DNA of 60,144 nt from Alangreenwoodia sp964438605 (GTDB taxonomy: Bacteria; Bacillota; Clostridia; Peptostreptococcales; Anaerovoracaceae), in the NCBI GenBank assembly GCA_964438605.1, contig CAYTKT010000008.1, positions 1-60,144 of the forward strand. Direction: 5' to 3'. The position numbers and the translations under genes were made by a program. The notes under the pieces are model-generated. The model had not been told where the DNA came from and ran no database searches. It saw only the letters and a list, made by a program, of their open reading frames with translations. Numbering within the stretch: position 1 is the stretch's first letter; each line of letters opens with the position of its first letter. Below, in pieces: positions 1 through 7,847 of the stretch.

Positions 1-201
1 CTTTTTCCTTATTTTATCTCAGAAAGAGCAGAAACTTGCATTTGTTTGCCGAATCCTTTTTTCTATTTGCGATTCATGCGTTTTACTGGGTGTTCCTTAT
101 GAATAAAAAAATTTTCATAGATGAAACGATTAAAAAATCATGTAGGTAAAAACCGCAGAGCGAAACGCAGCGAGTACAAAAAATCAGGCATATGAACTCT
201 G
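1..201. other. Leading intergenic stretch
   Basis: This stretch is AT-rich and I see no coding signal in it on either strand. No tRNA, terminator or known RNA motif was recognised. It ends just upstream of the operator-like repeats that precede the sensor kinase. Confidence 0.5.
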
Positions 202-255
202 TTTAGAATTTATTTAATTCTATGATGTTTTTTGTTTAACGAAAGATGGTAAAAT
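202..255 (+). promoter_or_regulatory. Putative response-regulator-controlled promoter of the two-component operon
   Basis: The sequence shows TTTAGAATTTATTTAA at 202-217, i.e. two TTTAR half-sites 11 bp apart, a third half-site (TTTAA, 235-239) 22 bp further on, and a -10-like TAAAAT at 250-255. The same elements recur with identical spacing at 3111-3164 upstream of the glycosyltransferase. Half-sites repeated at about 11 bp are typical of OmpR/PhoB-family regulators, so autoregulation by the adjacent regulator is inferred. No good -35 hexamer is present, which fits an activator-dependent promoter. Confidence 0.5.
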
Positions 256-345
256 GAATGCATTGTGGTACAGTTTGATGGGAAGGAAGTTGTATGCTCT
301 TTTTCATTCTGCCATATTGTATATTTTTAAAGGAGAAAATGGAAA

Positions 346-1515
346 ATGAGAAGAAAAACGGTGAAACGAAGGATTTTTGTCTCAAATACTTTGATGGTAT
401 TCGTGATATTAGCTATTTTCCTGATAGTCAACGTCTTAATACTCAAAATCTGCACGGAATCTTTGGAACGGGAGTTTCGCACGTCTTTGGAAGGAATCGT
501 AGATGAGGAGAGTTTGGAAAAGCAGCTGGAGAATTTTACGCTGCAAAGGACGGAATTTATATTTTTGTTTCTGGCGGACGGAGCGCTCTGCGGCGCTGTT
601 TTGCTCCTCGTCAGCCAGCTTTTCACAAAGAATCTTACAGAGCATATCATGAAACCCCTCTGCGCTTTGGGAAATGGGGCAGAGAGGATTCAAAAGAATG
701 ATCTGTCGCAAGACGTTGCTTATACCGGAGAAATTGAATTTGAAAATGTGTGCGATGCCTTTAATAAGATGCAGAAGCATATTTTAATGGAACAGGAAAA
801 AAACCGGAAATATGAGAAGGCCAGGACAGATATGATCGCGGGAATATCTCATGATTTGCGTACGCCTCTCACTGCAATCCGCGGTACGATTAAAGGTTTG
901 ATCGACGGTATTGCGTCAACGCCGGAGAAGCAGAAAGAGTTTCTTGAGACTGCTTATCGGCGGACAAGGGATATGGATACCCTGTTGAATCAGCTGTTTT
1001 ATGTGTCGAAACTTGAGACCGGCAATATGCCGCTTTCGCTGCATACGATAGAGCTGTCATCTTTTATCGAAAACTATGTAGAGGCCAAACAGGAGTTTCT
1101 CGAAAACGATAAAGAGAAATTGACATCGGAATGTAATGGGATTACGGTGAATGTATCTGTTGATCCGGACCAGCTTGGGCGGATTTTTGAAAATCTGCTG
1201 GAGAACAGCAGAAAATACGGGCAGGTAGTACCTCTGCAAATGAAAATCACGCTGTCGAGAGCGGAAAAAGGCGTCTGTATTTGTTTCTCGGACAATGGAG
1301 CTGGAGTTTCCAAGAAAAAACTGCCGTATCTCTTTGACGAGTTTTATCGTGGTGACGAGTCCAGAAACAGAAAGGAAGGAAATGGTCTGGGATTATATAT
1401 TGTAAGGTATCTGATCGAGGCGATGGGAGGAAATGTGTGGGCGGAAAGTGAGAACGGATTTGCCGTCTATATGGCGCTTCCGGCAGTAGATCAAAAGGAG
1501 GTTCACAATGGGTAG
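346..1515 (+). CDS. Membrane sensor histidine kinase (HAMP, HisKA, HATPase)
   Basis: This 389-residue sensor kinase autophosphorylates on histidine and should pass the phosphate to the regulator encoded directly downstream. Two membrane segments (about residues 13-35 and 70-93) flank a short outside loop of roughly 35 residues, so the signal is probably sensed at or in the membrane. A HAMP linker follows. The H-box GISHDLRTPLTAIRG places the phospho-acceptor at His169. The N-box has Asn287, G1 is DNGAG (316-320) and G2 is GNGLGL (345-350), so the ATPase core is complete. AAAGGAG lies 10 bases before the ATG. The gene overlaps the regulator by 8 bases. The small sensor loop resembles VanS/BaeS-type kinases that respond to envelope stress, but the signal cannot be read from sequence. 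Confidence 0.93.
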   Translation: MRRKTVKRRIFVSNTLMVFVILAIFLIVNVLILKICTESLEREFRTSLEGIVDEESLEKQLENFTLQRTEFIFLFLADGALCGAVLLLVSQLFTKNLTEHIMKPLCALGNGAERIQKNDLSQDVAYTGEIEFENVCDAFNKMQKHILMEQEKNRKYEKARTDMIAGISHDLRTPLTAIRGTIKGLIDGIASTPEKQKEFLETAYRRTRDMDTLLNQLFYVSKLETGNMPLSLHTIELSSFIENYVEAKQEFLENDKEKLTSECNGITVNVSVDPDQLGRIFENLLENSRKYGQVVPLQMKITLSRAEKGVCICFSDNGAGVSKKKLPYLFDEFYRGDESRNRKEGNGLGLYIVRYLIEAMGGNVWAESENGFAVYMALPAVDQKEVHNG

Positions 1516-2215
1516 CAGACGGATATTGATCGCAGAAGATGATGCGGACATCAGCATGGTGGAAGAAGCCTATCTGGAATCGGCGGGTTTTGAAACAAAG
1601 ATCGTTACGGACGGAATACAGGTCGTAGAGATATTGGAAAAAGAAGAATTTGATTTAATTTTATTGGATTTGATGCTTCCAGGAAAAAGCGGCTATGAAA
1701 TATGCAGAGAAATCAGAGATAAGCTGGACATTCCTATTCTTATGGTTACTGCGAGAACGGAGTCTGTCGATAAGATCAGAGGATTAGGAGTGGGAGCGGA
1801 CGATTATATTTCAAAGCCCTTTGATCCGGCGGAACTGGTGGCAAGAGTTCATGCCAACTTGCGGCAGTACGACAGGATGGCGCAGAAAGTTTCACAGGAT
1901 GAATGTGACGGCGCGGATGAAATACGGATTCAGGATCTGCGGATTTTAGTCAACAGCTGGAAGGTCTATAAAAACGACAAGGAGCTCAAGTTTCCCAATC
2001 GGGAATTTGAACTGTTGAAATTCCTGGCGATGAATCCTAATATTGTTTTTTCCAAAGAACAGCTTTTTGAGAAAATATGGGGCTATGATTATGTGGGGGA
2101 CAGTGCGACGGTTATGGTACATATCAATCGGATCCGGGAGAAAATCGAGGACGACAGCAGGAATCCCAAAATACTGGAAACCGTTTGGGGAGCAGGGTAC
2201 CGGCTGAACAAATAA
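1508..2215 (+). CDS. OmpR/PhoB-family response regulator
   Basis: This 235-residue transcription factor is the partner of the overlapping sensor kinase. The receiver domain (about 1-120) shows the acidic pair Asp11-Asp12, phospho-acceptor Asp54 in DLILLDLMLPG, Thr81 and Lys103 in SKPFDP, so the phosphorylation site is intact. The C-terminal winged helix (about 140-233) ends with the family motif VWGAGYRL. An AAGGAGG-type ribosome binding site lies inside the end of the kinase gene, so the two are translationally coupled. Likely targets are the promoters at 202-255 and 3111-3164, which share 11-bp-spaced half-sites; this is inference. Confidence 0.94.
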   Translation: MGSRRILIAEDDADISMVEEAYLESAGFETKIVTDGIQVVEILEKEEFDLILLDLMLPGKSGYEICREIRDKLDIPILMVTARTESVDKIRGLGVGADDYISKPFDPAELVARVHANLRQYDRMAQKVSQDECDGADEIRIQDLRILVNSWKVYKNDKELKFPNREFELLKFLAMNPNIVFSKEQLFEKIWGYDYVGDSATVMVHINRIREKIEDDSRNPKILETVWGAGYRLNK

Positions 2216-2236
2216 CAGGAGAGGCAAAGATAAAAT

Positions 2237-3103
2237 ATGTGGATTGTGTATGCGGCGGCTTCGGCGTTCTTTGCCGGAATCACTTCGATTCTTGCAAAGT
2301 GCGGAATACAAAAAACGGACTCCGATGTGGCGACAGCCATCCGGACGGGAGTTGTGCTGCTGTTTTCATGGCTGATGGTTCTGATCACGGGCACATGGAC
2401 AGAGATTACAAAGATAGATGGAAAAACACTCCTGTTTCTTGTGCTGTCAGGACTGGCTACCGGAGCGTCATGGCTGTGTTATTATCGTGCGCTGCAAAAC
2501 GGTGACGTCAATAAAGTCGTGCCAATTGATAAATCCAGCACGGTATTTACGATTATACTGGCGCTCATTTTTCTAGGGGAAGGACTTACATGGGAAAAAG
2601 TTGTGTCGGTCATTCTGATCGGCGCGGGAACTTTGATGATGATTTCAAAAAAAGAAATCGTAACCGATAAAAAGGAAACGAAAGGCGGATGGCTGGTCTA
2701 CGCGGTGTTTTCAGCGTTTTTTGCAAGCTTGACTGCGATTTTGGGGAAAATCGGGATCGAGGGAATTGATTCAAATCTTGGAACGGCGATCCGGACGACG
2801 GTCGTTTTAGTTATGGCGTGGCTGATGGTTTTACTTAAAGGAAAGCAGCGGGAAATAATGGGAATCGAGAAAAAAGAACTCAGTTTTATTGGACTGTCGG
2901 GTGTTGCTACCGGAGCATCATGGCTGTGTTATTATCATGCGCTGCAAAACGGACCTGCCAGTGTGGTTGTGCCGATCGATAAATTGAGTATTCTTGTCAC
3001 GATTGCTTTTTCATGGATCGTATTTCATGAAAAATTGACGAAAAAATCTGCTCTGGGAGTCGTCTGTATTACGACAGGTACGATATTCCTGGCGGTTATT
3101 TAA
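2237..3103 (+). CDS. EamA/DMT-family transporter with two homologous halves
   Basis: This 288-residue integral membrane protein has about ten predicted helices in two EamA repeats (about residues 3-138 and 151-288). Each half carries the segment SGxATGASWLCYYxALQNG followed by VVPIDK. Members of this superfamily export metabolites or carry sugar-lipid intermediates; the substrate here is unknown. It begins 21 bases after the response regulator and is probably in the same operon. A 47-base block is almost identical in the two halves at the DNA level (see findings), which is more than expected for an ancient duplication. Confidence 0.85.
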   Translation: MWIVYAAASAFFAGITSILAKCGIQKTDSDVATAIRTGVVLLFSWLMVLITGTWTEITKIDGKTLLFLVLSGLATGASWLCYYRALQNGDVNKVVPIDKSSTVFTIILALIFLGEGLTWEKVVSVILIGAGTLMMISKKEIVTDKKETKGGWLVYAVFSAFFASLTAILGKIGIEGIDSNLGTAIRTTVVLVMAWLMVLLKGKQREIMGIEKKELSFIGLSGVATGASWLCYYHALQNGPASVVVPIDKLSILVTIAFSWIVFHEKLTKKSALGVVCITTGTIFLAVI

Positions 3104-3110
3104 ACATTTA

Positions 3111-3164
3111 TTTAGGATTTATTTAGAAAATACCTCCGTTTTGTTTAATGCGGGTTGTTAAGAT
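3111..3164 (+). promoter_or_regulatory. Putative response-regulator-controlled promoter of the glycosyltransferase gene
   Basis: TTTAGGATTTATTTAG at 3111-3126 contains two half-sites 11 bp apart; a third, TTTAA, sits at 3144-3148 within TTGTTTAA, and a -10-like TAAGAT at 3159-3164. Offsets (0, +11, +33, +48) match the promoter at 202-255 exactly. A leader of about 140 bases follows. It contains AGGAGG at 3182-3187 and a possible 12-codon TTG-initiated leader peptide (3199-3237), which I regard as weak. Confidence 0.5.
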
Positions 3165-3309
3165 ACCTGCAGAAAACAGAAAGGAGGTTTTTCATCATTT
3201 GAGTATAGCATACAGACCAGCGGAAAATGCGGGATGAAACATAGGAATACCGCGCAGAATGCCGGTTTCAGCGATTATGGGAATATAGAAAAGAGGAGGA
3301 GAATGAGAT

Positions 3310-4374
3310 ATGTCGGTAGTGATTATACCAGCCTATAAACCGGGTCCTGTTTTGGTGTCTCTTGCGGATCAGCTGTGGACAGCCGGATGCCGGATCATTG
3401 TGGTAGACGACGGGAGCGGAGAGGAATACGATGCTATTTTCCATAAAATTAGTAATATCTGCGTGATTTTAAGACATTCAGAGAATCTCGGCAAAGGGGC
3501 AGCGATCAAAACAGCACTCTCTTATATCGAGGAAGAAATGCGGGATATCGACTGTGTTGGCATCATGGACGCGGATGGACAGCATTTGACGGAGGATATG
3601 CTGAAATTATTGGCATTTGCAAGAGGGCACAGAAGATCACTCGTACTCGGTGTCCGGCAGGTGGGAAAACAAATGCCGCTGAAATCCCGGCTGGGAAATC
3701 GGATTACGAGACTGGTTTTCCGGCTGTTAAGCGGAGTGCGGATAAGCGATACGCAGACAGGATTAAGAGCGTTTGATGCGGAACTTGTAAAAGAATTTCT
3801 TCCCGTTAAAGGAGAAAGATATGAATATGAGATGAATGTGCTGATGATGGCGGCAAAAGCAGAGATTCCGATTGAAGAAGTTCCGGTACATACAGTTTAC
3901 CACGATGAGAGTAATTCCTGCTCCCATTTCCGCAGCTTTCGCGATTCCGTCAGGATTTATAAGGACTTGTTAAAATTTTCGTTCTCGTCAGCTTCCAGCT
4001 TTGTCCTGGATTATTGTTTGTTTTCGCTGCTGATGATATTCCTGCCCCATACAGCGGTCATGGTGTTTGCGGCAAATGTTTTAGCGAGATTTGTCAGCGC
4101 TTTTTACAATTACGGTATGAATTGCCGTTTTGTATTCCATACGAGAGCAAAGGTGAGGACGGCCTTAGATTATTTTGCGCTGGCCGCATTTATTCTCGTT
4201 ATGAATAATCTGATTCTGGAATTTTTTGTACAGGTGATCCATTTTTCTGTTTATCCGGCAAAGCTGCTGACGGAATGTCTGCTGTTTTTCATCAGCTGGC
4301 TGGTACAAAGATATTTTATTTTCAGGAAAAAGGAAATTACGTATATTGCCTGCCGAAAGGCTGAAGATCAATGA
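3310..4374 (+). CDS. GT2 glycosyltransferase fused to a GtrA-like membrane domain
   Basis: This 354-residue protein has an N-terminal GT-A fold of family GT2 (about 1-215) with VDDGSG and DADGQH, the nucleotide-sugar and metal-binding motifs. Its C-terminal part (about 220-345) has four hydrophobic helices of the GtrA type. Enzymes of this layout typically move a sugar onto or across the membrane on undecaprenyl phosphate for wall or teichoic acid glycosylation; the sugar cannot be predicted. AGGAGG (about 3295) supports the ATG at 3310. The upstream promoter matches that of the two-component operon, so it may be the main regulated target. The following genes (PAP2 remnant, phospholipase C-like, DUF368) are also membrane-lipid related. 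Confidence 0.88.
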   Translation: MSVVIIPAYKPGPVLVSLADQLWTAGCRIIVVDDGSGEEYDAIFHKISNICVILRHSENLGKGAAIKTALSYIEEEMRDIDCVGIMDADGQHLTEDMLKLLAFARGHRRSLVLGVRQVGKQMPLKSRLGNRITRLVFRLLSGVRISDTQTGLRAFDAELVKEFLPVKGERYEYEMNVLMMAAKAEIPIEEVPVHTVYHDESNSCSHFRSFRDSVRIYKDLLKFSFSSASSFVLDYCLFSLLMIFLPHTAVMVFAANVLARFVSAFYNYGMNCRFVFHTRAKVRTALDYFALAAFILVMNNLILEFFVQVIHFSVYPAKLLTECLLFFISWLVQRYFIFRKKEITYIACRKAEDQ

Positions 4375-4499
4375 CAGGATAACGATACGAAACTGCTGTT
4401 AAAAAAATTTAAAAAGATTGGAAACAGCTAGTATATTTCATATGTGGAAAGAAGATAGACGGAAAAATTTGTTGCTGAAAAGGAGGTAATCAGTGGACT

Positions 4500-4610
4500 A
4501 TGGATATGCTTCTCCTGAATTTTATTCAGGCGCATCTGCGCTGCGGCTTTCTCGATGCGGTAATGCCATTTGTTACAGCGCTCGGAAACGGCGGAATGAT
4601 ATGGAAATGC
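4500..4610 (+). pseudogene. Truncated PAP2-family phosphatase (N-terminal remnant)
   Basis: The first 35 codons encode MDMLLLNFIQAHLRCGFLDA and continue to a GNGGMIW segment, which is the usual N-terminus of PAP2-superfamily membrane phosphatases in Clostridia. AAGGAGG lies upstream (about 4480-4486). After about position 4604 the reading frame becomes non-PAP2, hydrophilic sequence, and no KxxxxxxRP, PSGH or SRxxxxxHxxxD motif follows. The frame runs open to 4835 but overlaps the next real gene. I call it a remnant left by a deletion that removed the catalytic part. PAP2 enzymes often dephosphorylate undecaprenyl diphosphate or phosphatidic acid. Confidence 0.6.
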
Positions 4611-4716
4611 GGGACTGCTCCCGGACGGAAATCCATAAAATCCTGTGAAGCAAAATATATGATGAGCAGAAGTAATAATAATATATGGTATGGCGTGGAA
4701 CATGGAGGTATTTTAC

Positions 4717-5334
4717 ATGCAGAGGAAGGATCATCTTGCACTTGGCCGGTTTTTGCTGAATCATCAGATGGAAAATGGCGGGCTGTGCAGACACCGGCGG
4801 GCATTTCTGCTGGGCTGTATCGAGCCGGATTATAACCTGGTCACTTATATGCACGGCATCAGACGGTATAGGAATTTTCGCGGACACAATGCAAAAAATT
4901 CTTTTACGCACGTCGCAAAGTGTTTCAGGCATATTCAGTCAGCGGGGCTTCGCACCGCGAGAGATTATTTCATTTTAGGCACAATGCTGCATTATATTGC
5001 AGACGCTTTTACATGGCCGCATAATCATTTTTGGAGAAAAAGTCTGATGGAACATGTAGTCTACGAAAAAAAGCTGCATCAGGCCTTTTCTCTTGAACTG
5101 AAAGCGGACAGGGAAAAGAACAATCAGGATATTTCGTCTCTGACGTGTTTTTATCATGATTTGCACGGCAAATATAGCGAGGCGTTTCACAGCCTGGAAA
5201 CGGATTGCAGATATATTATCAAAGCCTGTAAGACTTTGCTTGCGGAAAGCCTGCGCTGCGCAAACAGTCTTGCAGAGGAAAAATTCTGTCAGGAGAAAAG
5301 AGTTTCCTATGAAATCTGCAAGGACGCTTCCTAA
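4717..5334 (+). CDS. Zinc-dependent phospholipase C-like protein
   Basis: This protein of about 205 residues resembles the Zn_dep_PLPC family seen as a cytosolic or membrane-associated protein in Clostridia. Histidines and acidic residues expected for metal binding are visible: an early His (KDHLALGRFLL), GCIEPDYN, the Thr/His segment SFTHVAKC, and LHYIADAFTWPHN in the middle. No signal peptide is present, unlike secreted clostridial phospholipases C. I chose ATG 4717 because GGAGG (4704-4708) sits 8 bases before it; an upstream in-frame ATG at 4690 has no such site. The substrate is unknown. It lies between a PAP2 remnant and a DUF368 gene, so a role in lipid turnover is plausible. Confidence 0.72.
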   Translation: MQRKDHLALGRFLLNHQMENGGLCRHRRAFLLGCIEPDYNLVTYMHGIRRYRNFRGHNAKNSFTHVAKCFRHIQSAGLRTARDYFILGTMLHYIADAFTWPHNHFWRKSLMEHVVYEKKLHQAFSLELKADREKNNQDISSLTCFYHDLHGKYSEAFHSLETDCRYIIKACKTLLAESLRCANSLAEEKFCQEKRVSYEICKDAS

Positions 5335-5442
5335 ATCTGTTTGTTGCTGCTATCCTGCCGCCCGCAGCTTTGGATGATTCATGAAGAACAGCAGCAAAAA
5401 AAATCGGATGCTTGCACGCAGAGAAGGAATAGGAGAAAAACT

Positions 5443-6345
5443 ATGGTTATGACGATGATACATGGCTTGTTGATGGCTTTGGCAGACAGTGTGCCCGGCG
5501 TATCGGGCGGAACGGTCGCCTTTATTATGGGATTTTACGAGAGACTTCTTGACGCAATACACGGCCTTTTCGGAAAAGATCCCGTGCTGCGGAAAGACGC
5601 GTTTTTTTATCTTATGAAATTTGCGGTCGGATGGTGTCTTGGCATGGGTGCTTCTATCCTGCTGCTTTCCCATATCTTTGAAACAAATATTTACTTTTTA
5701 AGTTCTTTATTTTTGGGACTTACGATTTCCGCAATTCCGTTCATCATTTACGAAGAACGAAATCATATTAAAGGAAAGTATAAAAACCTGATTTTTACCG
5801 TTCTGGGAGCCGCGTTCGTAATTTCACTTACCGCGCTGCGGGCAAATTATGTGGGAATTGGCGCCGTCGATTTTGAAAATCTGACTTTTCTACAATATGG
5901 ATATCTTTTCTTATCGGGGATGCTTGCGGTTTGCGCCATGCTGCTGCCCGGCATTTCAGGCTCTACGCTGCTTCTGATCCTGGGCATTTATGTTCCTGCA
6001 ATCAGCGCAGTCAAAGAAATCCTTCACTTGCATATACAATATTTTCCTGGTGTTCTGCTGCTTGCGGCCGGGGCTTTGGCTGGAGCTGTCTTAGCATCAG
6101 GATTCATTGGCAAAGCACTCGATAAATTTCGTTCCCAGATGATCTTTCTGATCCTCGGACTGATGTTCGGATCGCTGTACGCAATCCTTATGGGTCCGAC
6201 CACGCTGGATGTGCCGAAACCTCCTGTCGATCTTTCATCCTTTCATATTGTTGCTTTTCTGAGCGGTGTCGCGATTCTTGCCGGTCTGGAATATATTAAG
6301 AAATTGACGGTTCCCGTCTCTAATCAATCAGAGGATCAATTATGA
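5443..6345 (+). CDS. DUF368-family membrane protein (polyprenyl-phosphate translocase family)
   Basis: This 300-residue polytopic protein begins with the family's hallmark GLLMALADSVPGVSGGTVAF and has the second-half counterpart MLLPGISGSTLLLILG, an inverted-repeat architecture. DUF368 proteins have been identified as transporters that return undecaprenyl phosphate across the membrane (PopT family). AGGAG at 5431-5435 is placed 7 bases before ATG 5443; the longer frame from 5341 begins in non-conserved sequence. The gene lies 108 bases after the phospholipase-like gene. Proximity to the GT2-GtrA enzyme and the PAP2 remnant supports a lipid-carrier role. Confidence 0.85.
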   Translation: MVMTMIHGLLMALADSVPGVSGGTVAFIMGFYERLLDAIHGLFGKDPVLRKDAFFYLMKFAVGWCLGMGASILLLSHIFETNIYFLSSLFLGLTISAIPFIIYEERNHIKGKYKNLIFTVLGAAFVISLTALRANYVGIGAVDFENLTFLQYGYLFLSGMLAVCAMLLPGISGSTLLLILGIYVPAISAVKEILHLHIQYFPGVLLLAAGALAGAVLASGFIGKALDKFRSQMIFLILGLMFGSLYAILMGPTTLDVPKPPVDLSSFHIVAFLSGVAILAGLEYIKKLTVPVSNQSEDQL

Positions 6346-6795
6346 GAAAAATTGCTTTGCAGCGATAAAGAGAGGACGCTGTTTTATTAAAAGAATGTAC
6401 CGACGACAATGACTGCGCCCTTTTACTTATTTGTAAGAAGATAACGTCTTTCAATCCGGCCGGATCAGACATCTTTGACATCTTCTGTTCCTCATCGTCG
6501 TCGCATCCCGACCGGACAGATGCAGAGGGAGGGAAGGGAAGCGCTGAACATGCGAAACGAGAGAAGGTCGTAAATCTCATTTATTTTCATAATTGACATT
6601 GTATGAAATCAGTGAAACGGAGAGAAGCTGTGTATTTTTGCGGTAAAATCATAAAGAATGACTGTTTTTATATTATTTCAGCTTAAAATATTAGTTATAA
6701 TGCTTTAACAGTGAGGTTTGTTTGAAATAGTGGATGACGCAAATCCGCTAATTTTAGATGGCGGGATTGTAGCAGTCAAAAGCAGGTTTTTATGA
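6346..6795. other. Long intergenic stretch without a recognised gene
   Basis: About 450 bases without a convincing coding frame or known RNA. A TTGACA hexamer at about 6593 has no good -10 partner. A short minus-strand frame (6320-6580) overlaps the end of the DUF368 gene and has no ribosome binding site, so I do not call it. Confidence 0.45.
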
Positions 6796-7012
6796 TATAC
6801 TATTCAGTAGATAAGGCAGGAACTGTCCGGATTAACCGCCTGTGAAGACAAGGCTATGAGGCCGGTGAAGCAGAAAACCCGTCGGCGTCAGACAATGGAT
6901 TTGCGGATTGATAATAATGTTTCTTGCAAAATTCCGGTTTTAGATTAAAACATTGGGTATTAAAAATATTGTATATATAATGAGTTATGACAGGAGCGAA
7001 GGAGGTATTATA
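6796..7012 (+). promoter_or_regulatory. Extended -10 promoter and structured leader of the flavodoxin gene
   Basis: TGATATACT (TG-extended -10, hexamer 6796-6801) implies a start near 6808 and a leader of about 205 bases, long for a bacterial mRNA. The leader holds at least two hairpins: 6838-6854 with arms GCCTGT and ACAAGGC around GAAG, and 6861-6886 with arms GCCGGT and GTCGGC. I recognise no known riboswitch family. It may be a regulatory RNA leader or a small RNA gene. Confidence 0.4.
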
Positions 7013-7423
7013 ATGAAAATCGCGATCCGGTACTATTCAAGAGGGGGCAATACGAAAAAACTGGCGGAGGCTATCTCCGGGGCTGTTGGCGTTGAAGCGA
7101 AAAGTGTTTCAGAGCCGCTGACGGAAGATGTGGATATTTTGTTTCTCGGCAGTGCGCCATATGGGTTTGATGTGGATGATGCGGTGAAAAAGTTTGTGAA
7201 GGAGATCAGCGTTTCCGTCGGCAAAGTCGTGAATTTCAGCACGTCGGCCGTAGTCAGTTCCACGCGCAAATATGTTGAGAAGCTGCTGGAATCAAAAGGA
7301 ATTCCTCTTGCCGAGGAAGAATTTTCCTGCCGGGGTTCTTTCGCGGTGCTTCACCGGGGCAGGCCGAACGAGACAGACTGTAAAGCTGCGGCTGATTTTG
7401 CGAAGAAGGCAATCATGTCGTAG
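7013..7423 (+). CDS. Flavodoxin-family protein
   Basis: This 136-residue protein begins MKIAIRYYSRGGNTKKLAEA; SRGGNTKK is the phosphate-binding loop for FMN in flavodoxins (usual form S/T-x-T-G-N-T). A second flavin loop is likely in LGSAPYGFD. Flavodoxins carry one or two electrons at low potential in the cytoplasm and replace ferredoxin under iron limitation. GGAGG (about 7001-7005) supports ATG 7013. It is apparently monocistronic, with a promoter and long leader upstream. The redox partner is not identifiable; the iron-sulfur protein at 7848 is the nearest candidate but is separated by a terminator. Confidence 0.82.
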   Translation: MKIAIRYYSRGGNTKKLAEAISGAVGVEAKSVSEPLTEDVDILFLGSAPYGFDVDDAVKKFVKEISVSVGKVVNFSTSAVVSSTRKYVEKLLESKGIPLAEEEFSCRGSFAVLHRGRPNETDCKAAADFAKKAIMS

Positions 7424-7612
7424 TAAGTTTGGCTTATATCAAGATTATGAAGTTCTTTTGTAAAATAATATAAATTGTATGTTTTTTGGCAATTTGAGAG
7501 CTGAGAAAGCTTCTGGAGAAGTGAGATAAAGATGCGGGGTTCCATAGATGTGAAGCCACCGCAGCGATGAGTGAAAAATATGCGAAAAAGACTGCGCGGG
7601 CTTTCATGCCGG
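7424..7612. other. Intergenic stretch, nothing recognised
   Basis: No coding frame or known RNA motif was seen between the flavodoxin stop and the long terminator hairpin at 7613. Confidence 0.4.
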
Positions 7613-7664
7613 CCGCGAAAAAACTCCGCCTGTCCGGAAAAGGACAGGCGGAGTTTTTTCGCGG
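7613..7664 (+). terminator. Bidirectional intrinsic terminator, 23-bp perfect stem
   Basis: Arms 7613-7635 and 7642-7664 are perfect inverted repeats around GGAAAA. The core stem CTCCGCCTGTCC is flanked by A6 on the left and T6 on the right, so it can terminate transcription in both directions. It separates the flavodoxin gene from the CODH-family gene. Confidence 0.85.
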
Positions 7665-7702
7665 TAATTTTACAGACAAACCGTTATTACGGGACAAAAC
7701 GG

Positions 7703-7731
7703 TTGACAGTGACATATCTCAATGATATAAT
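7703..7731 (+). promoter_or_regulatory. Sigma-A promoter of the CODH-family gene
   Basis: TTGACA (7703-7708) and TATAAT (7726-7731) match the consensus perfectly with 17 bases between them. The predicted leader before the ATG at 7848 is about 110 bases. Such a strong promoter suggests substantial expression unless a repressor is involved; no clear operator was seen. Confidence 0.85.
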
Positions 7732-7847
7732 CCTATAAAATCAATAGGTTTCATATGTTTAATGATGCAAAAAAATAACATGATAGAGAGTACAACAAGA
7801 TAGCAGGAATTAAAATTTGCTGTTTTCTGTTAAAGAGAGGACCTCAT

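Noticed and set aside
3199..3237. A 12-codon TTG leader peptide in the glycosyltransferase leader
   Set aside because: The spacing from AGGAGG is 11 bases and there is no attenuator structure nearby, so the support is too weak.
6838..6886. Cobalamin or FMN riboswitch in the flavodoxin leader
   Set aside because: GGAACTGTCC and CCGGTGAA look faintly similar to parts of those motifs, but the conserved cores (GCCACTG; AGGATAT...GGCGGT) are missing.
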